Shown in pieces: positions 41,301-41,747 of a DNA stretch of 41,747 bases. How positions within the stretch are numbered: position 1 is the stretch's first letter; each line of letters opens with the position of its first letter. Under the pieces are notes generated by a model that had not been told where the DNA came from, made no database searches, and was given only the letters and a program-made list of their open reading frames with translations. Location of the stretch: contig CATKHK010000159.1 in assembly GCA_949751835.1 (NCBI GenBank), forward strand, positions 1-41,747, read 5' to 3'. The translations under genes and the position numbers were made by a program. The DNA comes from Blepharisma japonicum (Eukaryota > Ciliophora > Heterotrichea > Heterotrichida > Blepharismidae).

Positions 41301-41747
41301 ACAAAAACTTCTATTAAAAGTATCTCCAAGAATTAAGTATATAAGGCCAGAAAATAAATACCGAGGGATTTTCTTTGATTTGGTCTTAGATTATAAATTT
41401 GACTATTTAGTTACAGGCTGCATTATTATGAACATGCTTTTCTTGTGCCTTTATAATTCTGAAATGGATAGCGAGCTATATGATACTCTTTATTATGGGT
41501 CTATCGGCTTTGCTGTGCTTTTTTCAATTGAATGCATACTAAAAATTATAGGTTTAGGTCCAGGATATTATTTTGCAAGCAAATGGAATATTTTTGATTT
41601 TATTATAACAGTTTTGTCACTTATTTCTTTTATGGAAGAATTTATTGCAGAAAACAGCATTACTCTATCTAAACTATTAAGAGTAGTGAGAAGCTTGAGA
41701 TTAATTAGATTTTTTAAACACTTTAGAAGGATTTTCGATTCTTTATT
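38314..41747 (+). CDS. Four-domain voltage-gated Ca-type channel alpha subunit, cut by the right edge (first 1144 aa)
   Basis: One unbroken frame of 1144 codons with UGA as Trp (about two-thirds of 24 Trp codons). Domains I-III are complete and IV starts before the edge. S4 sensors: I, RTFRLFRPLRAI (about 172-185); II, RFLRTIRIFRVFKLARRWK (about 499-517); III, LRVLRLVSRNQRLKK (about 814-828); IV, RVVRSLRLIRFFKHFRR (1123-1139). Pore glutamates: I, VEGWS (Glu304); II, DENWN (Glu587); III, IEDWP (Glu919), as in CaV channels. The domain I turret carries seven Cys. No intron seen. Ciliate CaV channels sit in the ciliary membrane and drive the Ca action potential that reverses beating. The fourth filter residue and C-terminal IQ/EF-hand region lie outside. 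Confidence 0.95.

Noticed and set aside
6202-41747. UGA read as cysteine (Euplotes code)
   Set aside because: The UGA positions coincide with family-conserved Trp sites, while conserved Cys sites in the zinc fingers use TGT/TGC.

Overview
This window is nuclear DNA from a ciliate, most probably a heterotrich of the Blepharisma type, and most probably macronuclear. It is AT-rich and gene-dense. Nearly every real gene only reads through if UGA is translated as tryptophan, with UAA and UAG as stops. The reassigned UGA codons fall exactly where families conserve Trp: the NBR1 four-tryptophan (FW) domain, the HMG box, the ends of WD40 blades, the SDA1 core and the pore loops of a four-domain Ca channel. 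This argues for Trp rather than Cys (the Euplotes code). I saw no convincing introns, tRNA, rRNA or CRISPR array. The organism assignment is inference from code, intron poverty and gene content.

Layout. 1-5.9 kb: a spacer-rich, decaying family of Kelch-like genes on the minus strand. It holds one intact copy (1951-2787), one copy split by a 536-bp insertion between 15-bp direct repeats (3170-4527), and pseudogene pieces on both sides. 6.2-9.9 kb: an NBR1-like selective-autophagy receptor and a B-box/coiled-coil protein. 10.1-17.1 kb: SDA1 (ribosome biogenesis), a small unknown gene, an EF-hand protein with a predicted myristoylation site, an unknown gene, an HMG-box protein, an aquaporin and a two-TM protein. 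17.6-19.9 kb: a probably myristoylated disordered protein, frameshifted, then a NEK-type kinase in the same frame. 20.0-25.9 kb: a 1973-aa repeat-rich surface protein. 26.0-27.8 kb: two tandem 256-aa paralogs with myristoylation signals. 28.9-37.9 kb: an RBR ubiquitin ligase, a coiled-coil zinc-finger protein, a WD40 protein, a LITAF-like protein and two unknown genes. 38.3 kb to the end: a large voltage-gated Ca channel, cut by the window edge.

The genes are not one pathway. Shared themes are ubiquitin and autophagy (NBR1, RBR), membrane-anchored signalling (four MG-start proteins), and surface or excitability functions (surface protein, Ca channel, aquaporin). The most interesting object is the insertion in the Kelch gene. 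Precise removal between its direct repeats restores an open frame of 274 codons, as expected for a retained internal eliminated sequence (IES) or a recent transposon insertion, and it carries what looks like the wreck of an ISXO2/Merlin-type transposase.
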